The position numbers were made by a program, and so were the translations under genes. Shown here piece after piece: positions 16,955 through 25,135 of a stretch of 64,000 bases of DNA. The DNA comes from Nitrospina sp. LS_NOB (GTDB lineage: Bacteria > Nitrospinota > Nitrospinia > Nitrospinales > VA-1). Positions within the stretch are counted from its first letter, which is position 1. Each line of letters opens with the position of its first letter. The stretch lies in NCBI GenBank assembly GCA_001542995.1, contig LFLA01000018.1, positions 99,501 through 163,500 on the forward strand. The letters run 5' to 3'. Under the pieces are notes generated by a model. The model saw nothing but the letters and a program-made list of their open reading frames with translations, was not told the DNA's origin and searched no databases.

Positions 16955-18121
16955 ATGAAAGGAATTAACCCGCAAATTTTACTTTGGGCAAGAGAGCAAA
17001 CAGGGCTTGCCATAGAAGAGGTTGCCAGCCATTTCAAGAAAGACCCTGAATTTATTGAAAACTGGGAAAAGGGTTTATCCAGCCCTTCGTTCCCACAACT
17101 GGAAAAATTAGCCAAAAAATACAAGCGGCCTACCGCTCTATTCTTTTTCCCTGAAGTTCCACAGGAAGAATCTCTCGAAGGTTCATTCAGAACCCTGCCA
17201 GAGCAAGAGATCAGATACATTGAGCCACATTTGCGTTTCTTGATTAGAAAAGCGAGAGCGATGCAAATAAACCTGTCGGAATTAAATAACGGCAGCAATC
17301 CTTCCAACCGTTTTCTATTGCATAATTTCAATGTAGAGAATAAACAGCTTGATGTGGTTGCCAGGGAGCTAAGGGATTATTTTGGTATCGATTTAAATAC
17401 TCAACAGCAATACGGAAATCCCGAAACGGCTTTCAAAGAGTGGCGTTTAGTTGTAGAAAAACACGGGGTGTTTGTTTTCAAGGATGCTTTTAAGGACGGA
17501 CGGTTTTCGGGGTTTTGTTTATACGATGATGTTTTTCCCGTAATTTATATTAACAATAGTCTGCCACATCCCAGGCAGATTTTTACTTTGTTTCATGAGC
17601 TGGCGCATTTGCTGTTTAAAACCAGTTATATTGAAGCACCATTGAGAGGTAGTGAATTTCTTAACCGTCTTTCAGAATATGATAAAAAGATAGAGGTGTT
17701 TTGCAATGCCTTCGCGGGTGAGTTTTTAGTGCCTGATGATGACTTTATTCGGCATTTGGATGCCGAAGTTGATGACAGAAATCTGCAACGCTTTGCCGAA
17801 CAATATAGTGTTAGCCGTGAAGTGATTTTGAGGAAGTTTTTAGATAATAGTATCATTGATTCGGAGTTTTATAATAAAAAAGTCAGACAATGGAACGAGG
17901 TGTGGGCGGCACCAAAACAACGCAATAAAACCAAAAAAAGTGGCGGTAACCCAAATTTCACAAAACGGGCTTATTTAGGCGAAAGCTACATGGAAATGGC
18001 GTTCAGCCAGTATTATAAAAACAATATATCTATAGAGCAGTTAGCTGATTATTTAGATGTAAAAGTTGGACGTATTCCAAAGATGGAATCTTTGATATTT
18101 GAAGAGCGGAGTCGATCATGA
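16955..18121 (+). CDS. XRE-type HTH plus ImmA/IrrE-family metallopeptidase
   Basis: The 388-residue protein has an N-terminal helix-turn-helix (AREQTGLAIEEVASHF, then ENWEKG, residues about 10-50). It continues into an ImmA/IrrE zinc peptidase with HELAH at His214-His218 and a downstream acidic FCNAFAGEFL segment (about 250-260) that carries the third-ligand region. ImmA-type peptidases cleave repressors or antitoxins. Its stop overlaps the start of the PIN-like gene (ATGA, 18118-18121). The same HTH-ImmA/DUF4411 pairing is known as a putative toxin-antitoxin arrangement. It probably regulates or restrains its partner, which is inference. Confidence 0.88.
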   Translation: MKGINPQILLWAREQTGLAIEEVASHFKKDPEFIENWEKGLSSPSFPQLEKLAKKYKRPTALFFFPEVPQEESLEGSFRTLPEQEIRYIEPHLRFLIRKARAMQINLSELNNGSNPSNRFLLHNFNVENKQLDVVARELRDYFGIDLNTQQQYGNPETAFKEWRLVVEKHGVFVFKDAFKDGRFSGFCLYDDVFPVIYINNSLPHPRQIFTLFHELAHLLFKTSYIEAPLRGSEFLNRLSEYDKKIEVFCNAFAGEFLVPDDDFIRHLDAEVDDRNLQRFAEQYSVSREVILRKFLDNSIIDSEFYNKKVRQWNEVWAAPKQRNKTKKSGGNPNFTKRAYLGESYMEMAFSQYYKNNISIEQLADYLDVKVGRIPKMESLIFEERSRS

Positions 18122-18582
18122 TTTATGTGTTTGACTCCAGCCCTTTTATCAATGCTTTTAATCATTATTACCCTGAAACTTTCCTTACTTTTTGGAAAAA
18201 TTTTTTTCAATATATTGAGGATGACCGCATTGTGTCAGTCAGATCGGTTAAAACAGAACTAAAAGACAGGGGGGACGCTTTGTCCGATTTTGTTAAAAAA
18301 TATGATATTTTCACTATGCCAACCGATGAAGAGACGGATTTTGTGGCAACGATTTTTTCCAATGGACACTTTAGGGAACTCATCAGTCAAAAAGCGAGAT
18401 TATCGGGTAAAGAAGTTGCCGATCCGTATGTGATAGCAAAAGCGAAAATTATTAACGCTTGTGTGGTAACTCAAGAAAAACATAAACCAAACGCGGCGAA
18501 AATACCTAACGTCTGTGAACACTTTTCTATTTCTTGCGTCAATTTAGAGGAATTTATGAAACAAGAAGGTTGGGTGTTTTAA
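18118..18582 (+). CDS. DUF4411 PIN-like protein, probable toxin of the ImmA/IrrE pair
   Basis: The 154-residue protein begins MIYVFDSSPFINAF, with the first Asp of a PIN-type ribonuclease. Conserved acidic residues follow around VSVRSVKTELKDR and KEVADPYVIAKA, ending near VVTQEKHKPN. This fits the DUF4411 branch of PIN-like proteins. PIN toxins cut RNA, but activity of this branch is not established from sequence. It is translationally coupled to the preceding metallopeptidase and closes the defence block. A converging cytochrome gene ends 108 bases beyond; that gap holds only a short GC-rich palindrome. Confidence 0.82.
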   Translation: MIYVFDSSPFINAFNHYYPETFLTFWKNFFQYIEDDRIVSVRSVKTELKDRGDALSDFVKKYDIFTMPTDEETDFVATIFSNGHFRELISQKARLSGKEVADPYVIAKAKIINACVVTQEKHKPNAAKIPNVCEHFSISCVNLEEFMKQEGWVF

Positions 18583-18690
18583 TCTTCAGCGCCTCTGCCA
18601 TGCGTGAGGTCCGCAGGTGATCGCTCCATCCTCTGGCAACGATGCTACCGGCTCAATGGGCTATTGCTATCGGCCTCCCCGGCTACGGGG

Positions 18691-20643
18691 CTATTCGTCG
18701 AGCCAGAGGGTGAACCAGGAGGAGATGGATTTTTTATTGCCGGTCTCGCCGTGGTATCCGTCCCAGACGTTGAAGGCGATGGGGATGGGTCTGCCGGTTT
18801 GGAACTGGATGTCATCGTCATCTTCTTTGAAGGCGCGTTTTAAAATTAATGAATACCTGCCATAGCTGAAACTCCCTTTAACTTTGACCGAAGACTTTTC
18901 CTCCTCAGACCAGTTTTCTATTCCGTTGGCGTGTATCTCTGTCGCTTTATTAGTGGAGGAGGTCCACTTCCATAAGTTGACAGTGTGATCGGCATCGCCA
19001 TTGAGAAAGTAGGGTTTGTGGGTATCCAGGTTGACGGGGAACTGCACCGCAATAGCATCCGGATAGTCGGGGATAGTTGGTTCCAGAGGTTCTTCTGGTT
19101 CCTTATGGCCTTTCATGCTTTCTGGCAGGGGAGGGGGTGGGGATTCTTCAACATCGGTGAACTTTTTAAGTGCCGGGTCGAGAGAGGGATCATCCCAATG
19201 GATATAAAGGGCAATTTCTTTTTTGTTATGCACCGCACGTATTATCAGGTTGCGCACTGTCGGGAAATAAGATTTGGGTTTTGCCTGAAGCTGGCCTCCT
19301 AAAGGAACAAAGCTGGCTTGCGCGTCTTGCCATACAGGAGCGTTGGGGTCGTCCGAAATTTCTCCTTTCACTTTTTTAGCGCGAATGGGACTTTGCATTT
19401 TGGGCTGAGTCGAAGGAGCCAGAGTGCTGACGTAGTTGACGATATCCCAAATCTGTTCATCTTTGAACACTCTTGATGAGAACTTGGGCATGGCGGTTGT
19501 GGAGAGTCCTGTGCGCAAGGTCTTGAAGACATCCCTGCGGGTACTGCCTCGGCGAAAGGTCCAGGGCTGGCTCAGGTTTCTCGGCCAGATGGCACTGGAT
19601 GAATAATCCACAATGCGTTGAGTGGTCACACCATCGCCTCGTCCTTTAACGCCGTGACACCCGGAGCACTGAGTCAGGAAGAGGGATTTGCCTCGTTCTA
19701 TGCTTTCCGGGGATAGGGCCGGTTCTTTGCCAACTTTTATCACCTTATGGTTTTTGCCTCCCTTCTTAAACTTTTCAAACTTTTTGGATAGAGATTTTAT
19801 AAAAATCAGCAGACTCTTGCGATCATTTTGAGGCAGGTGTTTCCAGCCGGGCATGGTGGTTGCGCGCAAGCCGTTGTTGATGACGTTTAGCAAGTCTTCA
19901 TCGGTTGGGATTTTGCCAAACGATGTCGAGCGGATTTTTATATGGCCTTTAGTCAGGTTTCTCGGTTGCGGCATGGAGTAACCTGCTGCAGGGCCATCAC
20001 CCTTGCCCTCGTCTCCGTGGCAATAGGCGCATTTTTCCAGATAAACCTGCTTGCCTCTCTCCAGAGAAGGCGGCTCCTGTTTGCCGGGCTTGGCGTGTCG
20101 TTGTCCAGCAACTTCATAGATATAGGTGATAATTTTCCAAACGTCTTTTACACTCAAGGTGTCTTCCCAGGCGGGCATGGCCGAGTTCCAGGGATCGTAT
20201 TTTTCCGGGAGCCCTTGGCCTCCTTTCATAATGCGCCAGAAGGTATAGGCCTGTGGCCGGGCGAGGATTGAGTCGAGGCGGGTAAAATCTGCCGGCGGCG
20301 GAAAAAAACTTTTTCCGAACAGTCCGTTGCCGTCCAGTAAGTCACCGTGGCAGAAAAAGCAATGTTTGGTGTATAAGGTTCCCCCTTTCTTGATAACTTT
20401 GGGGTCCTTTTTGAAAGGATTGCCCAGGCTTTTTAGAGCGATCAGTTTATCTTTAAGGGTAAGGGTTTTAGGGACATCTTCAGATGGAGGGGGGGTGAAC
20501 CCCCACGCGGGGGCAGATGTCGCGAGAAAACAGAAAAGGAGCAGGGGAATGACTCCATGCTCATGGAAAATACCGGGTTTTATGAATGGCTTCAAGCTAG
20601 CGCCCCAGCTCTTTTCCTTTTGCGGTTCCCGGATAGACCGCAT
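18691..20643 (-). CDS. Triheme cytochrome c with C-terminal ethylbenzene-dehydrogenase-type haem domain
   Basis: From the ATG at 20643 the protein has 650 residues with a signal or anchor at about 31-48. A TTG at 20595, just after the stop of the upstream gene, is an alternative start. Three c-type haem sites are present: CFFCH (95-99), CAYCH (205-209) and CSGCH (326-330), with Met candidates such as AMPAW and TMPGW. The last 220 residues (from about AQASFVPLGG to the end) match the EB_dh haem-b domain of DMSO-reductase-family gamma subunits: HWDDPSLD, AVQFPV, NLWKW, FNVWDGYHGETG. Such fusions are candidate gamma subunits of nitrite oxidoreductase (NxrC-like) in Nitrospina and Nitrospira; no alpha or beta subunit lies in the window. 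It is periplasmic. Confidence 0.85.
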   Translation of the reverse strand: MRSIREPQKEKSWGASLKPFIKPGIFHEHGVIPLLLFCFLATSAPAWGFTPPPSEDVPKTLTLKDKLIALKSLGNPFKKDPKVIKKGGTLYTKHCFFCHGDLLDGNGLFGKSFFPPPADFTRLDSILARPQAYTFWRIMKGGQGLPEKYDPWNSAMPAWEDTLSVKDVWKIITYIYEVAGQRHAKPGKQEPPSLERGKQVYLEKCAYCHGDEGKGDGPAAGYSMPQPRNLTKGHIKIRSTSFGKIPTDEDLLNVINNGLRATTMPGWKHLPQNDRKSLLIFIKSLSKKFEKFKKGGKNHKVIKVGKEPALSPESIERGKSLFLTQCSGCHGVKGRGDGVTTQRIVDYSSSAIWPRNLSQPWTFRRGSTRRDVFKTLRTGLSTTAMPKFSSRVFKDEQIWDIVNYVSTLAPSTQPKMQSPIRAKKVKGEISDDPNAPVWQDAQASFVPLGGQLQAKPKSYFPTVRNLIIRAVHNKKEIALYIHWDDPSLDPALKKFTDVEESPPPPLPESMKGHKEPEEPLEPTIPDYPDAIAVQFPVNLDTHKPYFLNGDADHTVNLWKWTSSTNKATEIHANGIENWSEEEKSSVKVKGSFSYGRYSLILKRAFKEDDDDIQFQTGRPIPIAFNVWDGYHGETGNKKSISSWFTLWLDE

Positions 20644-21454
20644 CTTTTTTGATTCTTCCAGATTTGATGGTTTCGTAGAAAGGCCGAGTAACCTTGTCGC
20701 CGTCAAACTCAAAATTCAGGTCGATTGTTTCGCCTGCGGCGATTTTGATTTTCCTTTTTTGCACTTTCATCAAATAGTGCCAGGCAGTGACCTCATATTC
20801 TCCTGGTGGAATATCTCCGATATTGAAGCTTCCATCAATTTCGGTTTGGAAGTAATAAGGATTTTGCACCCGAAAACCCCAAGTCTGCATGAACTCGTGC
20901 ATTCCACAAATCATTTGCATGATCTTGTAATGTTTTCTAAATTGGACTTTCCCATCAGAAACTTCTTCGGCGGGGATGGGGATGTTTAAGAGGATTTTCC
21001 CTCTCTCCTTTTGATAGACCTGGCTGTTGTGCATGACCGCATCGAGATTGTCTATCTTGAAAGCTTCGCCCTGGCGGATGACATTAACATCCGGAAAAAA
21101 TTTACAGTTTTCAGAAGTGATCACAATAGGTTCTTTGTTGAAGGGTTTTCCGGCTTCAACATGCTTCAGGGTGATGACCACATCTTTAAGCCCCCCATCC
21201 GGTGAAATTTTAAAGTCATCAAGAACCCGGTTCATTTCATCATCGGTATCCACTTCCGCACACATATCAATATTGGGGAACAATATCAGATGGTAATGGC
21301 GGGGAAAAGGCATACCGCCGATCATTTTAACATTTCCCTTGATGGTCCCCCCGTTCTGAACATTGATTTCCTGATAGGCAAAAGCTGGAAGGGAGAAGGT
21401 CAACAGCGTGGCCAGGGCGAACAACACTTTAGGGAGGAGCAATATTTTTTTCAT
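20597..21454 (-). CDS. Secreted cupredoxin-like/carboxypeptidase-regulatory protein, paired with the triheme cytochrome
   Basis: The start at 21454 (MKKILLLPKV) gives a clean signal peptide ending at PAFA; an earlier in-frame start would mask it. The protein is 285 residues. The N-terminal part has NGGTIKGNV and NIDMCAEV, mirrored in the paralogue at 37515. His142 (DAVMHNSQVY) and C-G-M-H-E-F-M (Cys183, His186, Met189) form a possible type 1 copper site. NPYYFQTEIDGSFNIGDIPP then leads into the regulatory-like beta domain. It overlaps the 5' end of the cytochrome gene, so the two are co-translated. A role in electron delivery to or from the cytochrome is inferred. Confidence 0.83.
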   Translation of the reverse strand: MKKILLLPKVLFALATLLTFSLPAFAYQEINVQNGGTIKGNVKMIGGMPFPRHYHLILFPNIDMCAEVDTDDEMNRVLDDFKISPDGGLKDVVITLKHVEAGKPFNKEPIVITSENCKFFPDVNVIRQGEAFKIDNLDAVMHNSQVYQKERGKILLNIPIPAEEVSDGKVQFRKHYKIMQMICGMHEFMQTWGFRVQNPYYFQTEIDGSFNIGDIPPGEYEVTAWHYLMKVQKRKIKIAAGETIDLNFEFDGDKVTRPFYETIKSGRIKKDAVYPGTAKGKELGR

Positions 21455-21819
21455 TCTTAAAACCCTCGTGTCAAAAGTTAGCAACTTGAAAGGGGGTGAT
21501 CGTTGCTTTCCGATTTTTTCTTTGAGAAATTTGCGAGGTCTAATAAAAACCAGCGTTCATAATTATACTTTCAATGGGTGCTCTCAACTTATTGTTTGAC
21601 GGCCTGCTGTTAAGTTAACCCATTGAAAAAGAAGATATTCCCAAGGATGTACCCCAAAGGACGAGGTCTCTTGAGACAAAAATCATTATCTTGTGAATCA
21701 GGCTCGAATCTCAGCGTAAAGCCTAAGAGAATTAAAGGATTACACTTGATTTTTAGTATAAAATTAGACCCAAGTCAAGGGAGAGTTTTGGCTTCCGAAA
21801 GCTAGTATTTTCGGTCTCT

Positions 21820-21848
21820 TTGAAATCTTTTCCAAATCAGTTTATCCT
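21820..21848 (+). promoter_or_regulatory. Possible sigma-70-type promoter for the thioredoxin-like gene
   Basis: TTGAAA (21820-21825) is followed after exactly 17 bases by TATCCT (21843-21848), about 84 bases upstream of the start at 21932. The -10 box is weak. Nothing else is recognised in the divergent region 21455-21931. Confidence 0.3.
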
Positions 21849-21931
21849 GATTTAAAATAGAACAAGAGGCAAAACTATCCATTCTTAAGAGTGGATTTCA
21901 TAATAAAATATTCCATGAAATGGAGCGTATC

Positions 21932-22417
21932 ATGCGAAAAATATTTCTCTCATTGATTATCATGATTTTAGCGGTGGCCCCCGCTTTTGCAGGGGCGCCT
22001 TCACCGGGGGAGCAGGCTCCTGAATTTTCTTTAAAATCCATGGGTGGTAAACAGGTGGCATTGTCGGATTTTAAAGGCAAGGTGGTTATAATAGGTATGT
22101 TCCATATTTGTGTTCCTTGCATGAACCAAGCAATGGAATTTAATAAAGTTAGAGACCAGCTTAATGAAGATCAGGTGGTGGTGTTGGGGATCAATACCAA
22201 TGGCGACTCCAGGGAAGCAGTGGCGAACTACCTCAGCAAGTTCCCGGAAAAAGTACAGTTCCCTTATTTGATCGATCCGGCGAAAGGGGTTTATCAGTCC
22301 TATTCGCAAAGGGATATGCCAACGGTGTTAATTATTGATCAAAAGGGTGTTTTAAATACCCGGACTCAGGGCGTTGGCGCTGACCAATTGGTGCCCTACA
22401 TAAAAAAAATGCTTTAA
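21932..22417 (+). CDS. Periplasmic thioredoxin-like (TlpA/ResA-type) protein
   Basis: The start at 21932 is preferred over 21920 because TGGAGC lies six bases upstream and a signal peptide follows directly (ending PAFAGA). The mature part begins with SPGEQAPEFSLKSMGG, typical of the TlpA/AhpC superfamily, and carries the redox motif CVPC within GMFHICVPCMNQ. A cis-Pro appears in QRDMPTVLIID. The protein has about 161 residues. It probably reduces or makes disulfides in periplasmic proteins, for example for cytochrome or copper-site maturation. That link is suggested by its place next to the cytochrome operon. It is monocistronic; a weak hairpin follows. Confidence 0.87.
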   Translation: MRKIFLSLIIMILAVAPAFAGAPSPGEQAPEFSLKSMGGKQVALSDFKGKVVIIGMFHICVPCMNQAMEFNKVRDQLNEDQVVVLGINTNGDSREAVANYLSKFPEKVQFPYLIDPAKGVYQSYSQRDMPTVLIIDQKGVLNTRTQGVGADQLVPYIKKML

Positions 22418-22459
22418 AAGGTTGTTAATCACTTCAACCGGGAACTGACAAACAACCTT
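22418..22459 (+). terminator. Weak hairpin after the thioredoxin-like gene
   Basis: AAGGTTGTT pairs with AACAACCTT over nine bases around a 24-base loop. Only a short pyrimidine tract follows, so termination is uncertain. Confidence 0.3.
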
Positions 22460-22474
22460 CCTTTCTCTGCCTGC

Positions 22475-23188
22475 ATGCATAATCGAACCACTAAAATGTC
22501 TTCCTTCTATAAATATAATTCAATGTTGGTAGTGGTTGTATTTGGGTTTTGGCTCTTTTCTTCGTTGGCAATGGCAGGGGATAATTCTGCTAAGGGCTGG
22601 ATGGTTCAATTGGGCTCTTTCCATGAGGAGAAGAATGCAAAGCGTTTTGTATCCCGTGTCAAAAAGAAGGGCTATACGCCTTTTGTGGTGAGGGCTGAAA
22701 ATTCCCAGTGGTATAAGGTTCGTGTCGGGCCTTATCCCTCTAAAGAAGAGGCCCGACAGATTGTCCGGGACCTGAAGAAGAGCCATAATATTTTCGCCAT
22801 GGTGATCTTCTCGAGTGAAGGGCCTCCTGATTTGGGAGACCCTGTGGACTCCATTGATGTTGTGGTCTCCCAGTTCCTGATCTGGATGAAAGCCTGGGAG
22901 GGGGGAGAGGTCAACGCCTACCTGTCTTTTTATTCCAAAAATTTTAAAGATCCCAAAAAAACCCGCAAAAAATGGGAACAGGAACGCCGCTTTATTTTGC
23001 GCCGAAACTCGGGAATTATCATCCAGGTCAGCGACATTGAGATGAAGCAAAACGATGAGACTATAGAAATGTCTTTTGTTCAGGACTTTAAATCAGACAG
23101 GATTTCCGATATAGGACGGAAGGAACTGATCTGGGAAAACGAAGGCAATAGCTGGAAAATTATTAAAGAGACTTGGAATCCCTCTTGA
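22475..23188 (+). CDS. Secreted SPOR-domain protein with NTF2-like C-terminal domain
   Basis: The 237-residue protein has a signal segment (VVVVFGFWLFSSLAMA). A SPOR domain follows (about 43-115: GWMVQLGSFHEEKNAKRF, YKVRVGPYPSKEEA), which binds denuded peptidoglycan glycan strands. The C-terminal half has the shape of a Cds6/SnoaL-like NTF2 fold (VVSQFLIWMKAWEGGEVNAY, FYSKNF, then RKELIWENEGNSWKIIKETW). It stands first in a row of envelope genes reaching to 28350, so it may link cell-wall sites to the ABC exporter downstream. That is inference. The start choice among three nearby ATGs is uncertain because no clear ribosome site is present. Confidence 0.82.
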   Translation: MHNRTTKMSSFYKYNSMLVVVVFGFWLFSSLAMAGDNSAKGWMVQLGSFHEEKNAKRFVSRVKKKGYTPFVVRAENSQWYKVRVGPYPSKEEARQIVRDLKKSHNIFAMVIFSSEGPPDLGDPVDSIDVVVSQFLIWMKAWEGGEVNAYLSFYSKNFKDPKKTRKKWEQERRFILRRNSGIIIQVSDIEMKQNDETIEMSFVQDFKSDRISDIGRKELIWENEGNSWKIIKETWNPS

Positions 23189-23276
23189 AGAGTTTTAGAT
23201 TTGAACCAGGAAAATTGATTGCACCTAATTCTGGTCGTAGCGCTTTATTTTCTTCCCATTTTTAAACCCGAGTAAA

Positions 23277-24425
23277 TTGAACAAAATTCTCTTACAGTTT
23301 TTTCTCCTGCTAGCATTTCCCCTGTTGTTTCATTCAGCTTCGTGGGCATTTGATACGAGTTTTGAAGGTAGGTTTAAAGTGGGCAGTCAGTTTGTGTTTG
23401 AAAGTCCTTCCTTTCATAAAGATTTTGACAGTGAATTGGAGTTGCGGCTGGGCTTGCTTGGCAACTTGATCGAAAAAGCAGGCTGGGTTCTAGATTATGA
23501 GTTGTCTGCCGATGCAAAACAGGCGGATGGCCCCAGTGTGCAGTCTAGACTTCGCCGGGAAACGGATGTGGATTTTTTCCGTGCCTGGCTTCGTTTGGAT
23601 AATGGGGATTTTAAAATTAGAGGAGGGCGGCAAAAAATTCTTTTTGGTTCCGGAGCCATATATCGTCCGCTGGGACTTTTTGATACCCGAGATGTGACCG
23701 GTGTTGTTCCTGAAACACGGGGAGTGGATGGAGTGCGTGTTACCCAGTTTCAGTCGGCGACAGGTCTTGTCGAAGGATGGCTGGTTCCCGCGAAAAAAGA
23801 CAGCGCCTTGATTGTTGGAATGCGCGGCGAGATGCTGTTGGGGGAAATTGAAACAGGGGCTATGTTTCAATACCATCCTGAGACTGATTTAGATGACTTG
23901 CCCGACTTCGACCGGGAAATGGTTCAGATGGGATATCATGTGAAAGGAGAAAATGAATTTGGTTTCTGGAATGAAAGCCGCTTGGACATTGAAATGAAGC
24001 CTTCCTCTCCGGTTCGGTTCGATACGGTTTTGGGGGTGGACTATACTTTCGATGTCGGTGAGGGTCTGCATGTATTGGTGGAATATTTTCTCACCACCCA
24101 GCAAAGGGACTTTACTTTGCGCGACCCGAAAGGTCAGCGAACCTTTCAGCAAATTGGTATTTCTTTCGACCAGCCAGTGGGAATAGATATTAAATGGCAG
24201 GTATTTGGATTATATGATTTGCGGGATGAAAGCTTTCAGTGGGTGCCACAAATTGAATACGCGCTGACCGATACTTTATTTCTCTACGCTCATGGGCGGG
24301 TGGGAGGCACCTTAAAGACGGGAAAAAAAGATGGACGCTTGTTTCGTAAAACTGAAGTGTTTAACGGAACGGAATCTTTTGTGGGGTTGACGCTGGTGAA
24401 TTATTTTTCAGGGATGCTTCTGTAA
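23277..24425 (+). CDS. Probable outer-membrane beta-barrel protein
   Basis: Translation probably starts at TTG 23277, giving a signal peptide (LLQFFLLLAFPLLFHSASWA). The 382-residue protein is then rich in alternating, aromatic beta strands with charged turns (FEGRFKVGSQFVFES, YELSADAKQ, FLYAHGRVGG), and ends with the aromatic-flanked strand NYFSGMLL. This suggests an outer-membrane barrel. No named family is recognised. Its stop overlaps the start of the ABC ATPase (TAATG), so it is translationally coupled to the transporter and probably is its outer-membrane partner or client. Confidence 0.65.
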   Translation: MNKILLQFFLLLAFPLLFHSASWAFDTSFEGRFKVGSQFVFESPSFHKDFDSELELRLGLLGNLIEKAGWVLDYELSADAKQADGPSVQSRLRRETDVDFFRAWLRLDNGDFKIRGGRQKILFGSGAIYRPLGLFDTRDVTGVVPETRGVDGVRVTQFQSATGLVEGWLVPAKKDSALIVGMRGEMLLGEIETGAMFQYHPETDLDDLPDFDREMVQMGYHVKGENEFGFWNESRLDIEMKPSSPVRFDTVLGVDYTFDVGEGLHVLVEYFLTTQQRDFTLRDPKGQRTFQQIGISFDQPVGIDIKWQVFGLYDLRDESFQWVPQIEYALTDTLFLYAHGRVGGTLKTGKKDGRLFRKTEVFNGTESFVGLTLVNYFSGMLL

Positions 24426-25135
24426 TGAGTGAAACTTTAATCACACTCGAACGGGTCTGCAAGGTGTATCAAGTCGGAGAGGAAAACTTCACCGCCTTGA
24501 ACGATGTCAGCCTGGAGGTGGGCAAGGGGGCCTTCATGTCATTTGTCGGGCCCTCCGGTTCCGGGAAAACCACCTTGTTGAATTTGATAGGAGGTCTGGA
24601 CCGCCCAACAACCGGGAACGTCCTTTTCCAGGGAGCCAACCTGGAAAACATGAGCCGGGATCAATTGGCGACATACCGCAGGGAAAATATTGGTTTCATT
24701 TTTCAAACTTATAACCTGCTCCCGGTTTACTCGGTTTATGAAAACATTCTTTTCCCGTTAATCCTGAATGGATTGAAGGAAAGCCATGTCCGGAAACGGG
24801 TTGAGGAAATGGTTGCCAAGGTAGGCCTCATGGATCAGATCAATAAAAAACCGGCGCAGTTGTCGGGGGGGCAATCCCAAAGAGTGGCGATAGCCCGGGC
24901 ATTGGTCAAAGACCCCTTGTTGATTCTCGCTGATGAACCGACCGCCAATCTGGACTCGGAAAATTCGCGGCAGATTCTAGAGTTGATGTGGGAACTCAAT
25001 CGTGAATATAAAGCGGCGGTGATTTTTTCCACTCACGACGAAAAGGTGACCCGTTATATCCGTCGGGAAGTCCGGCTGGAAGATGGCAGGGTGAGTTGGG
25101 ACAAGCGTAGAAACGGTACGGAGGCGGAACCTTGA
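24425..25135 (+). CDS. ABC transporter ATPase, LolD/MacB-like
   Basis: This 236-residue ATPase has Walker A GPSGSGKTT, the Q-loop FIFQTYNLLP, signature LSGGQSQRVAIARAL, Walker B LLILADEPTANLD and the H-loop STHDEKV. The sequence belongs to the LolD/MacB/FtsE branch that powers mechanotransmission rather than bulk transport. It is coupled to the barrel gene upstream and to two FtsX-type permeases downstream (TTG start of the next gene lies within its stop). With the LolA-like protein at 27595 it forms a complete Lol-like operon, probably for extracting a lipoprotein or lipid from the inner membrane. Confidence 0.93.
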   Translation: MSETLITLERVCKVYQVGEENFTALNDVSLEVGKGAFMSFVGPSGSGKTTLLNLIGGLDRPTTGNVLFQGANLENMSRDQLATYRRENIGFIFQTYNLLPVYSVYENILFPLILNGLKESHVRKRVEEMVAKVGLMDQINKKPAQLSGGQSQRVAIARALVKDPLLILADEPTANLDSENSRQILELMWELNREYKAAVIFSTHDEKVTRYIRREVRLEDGRVSWDKRRNGTEAEP

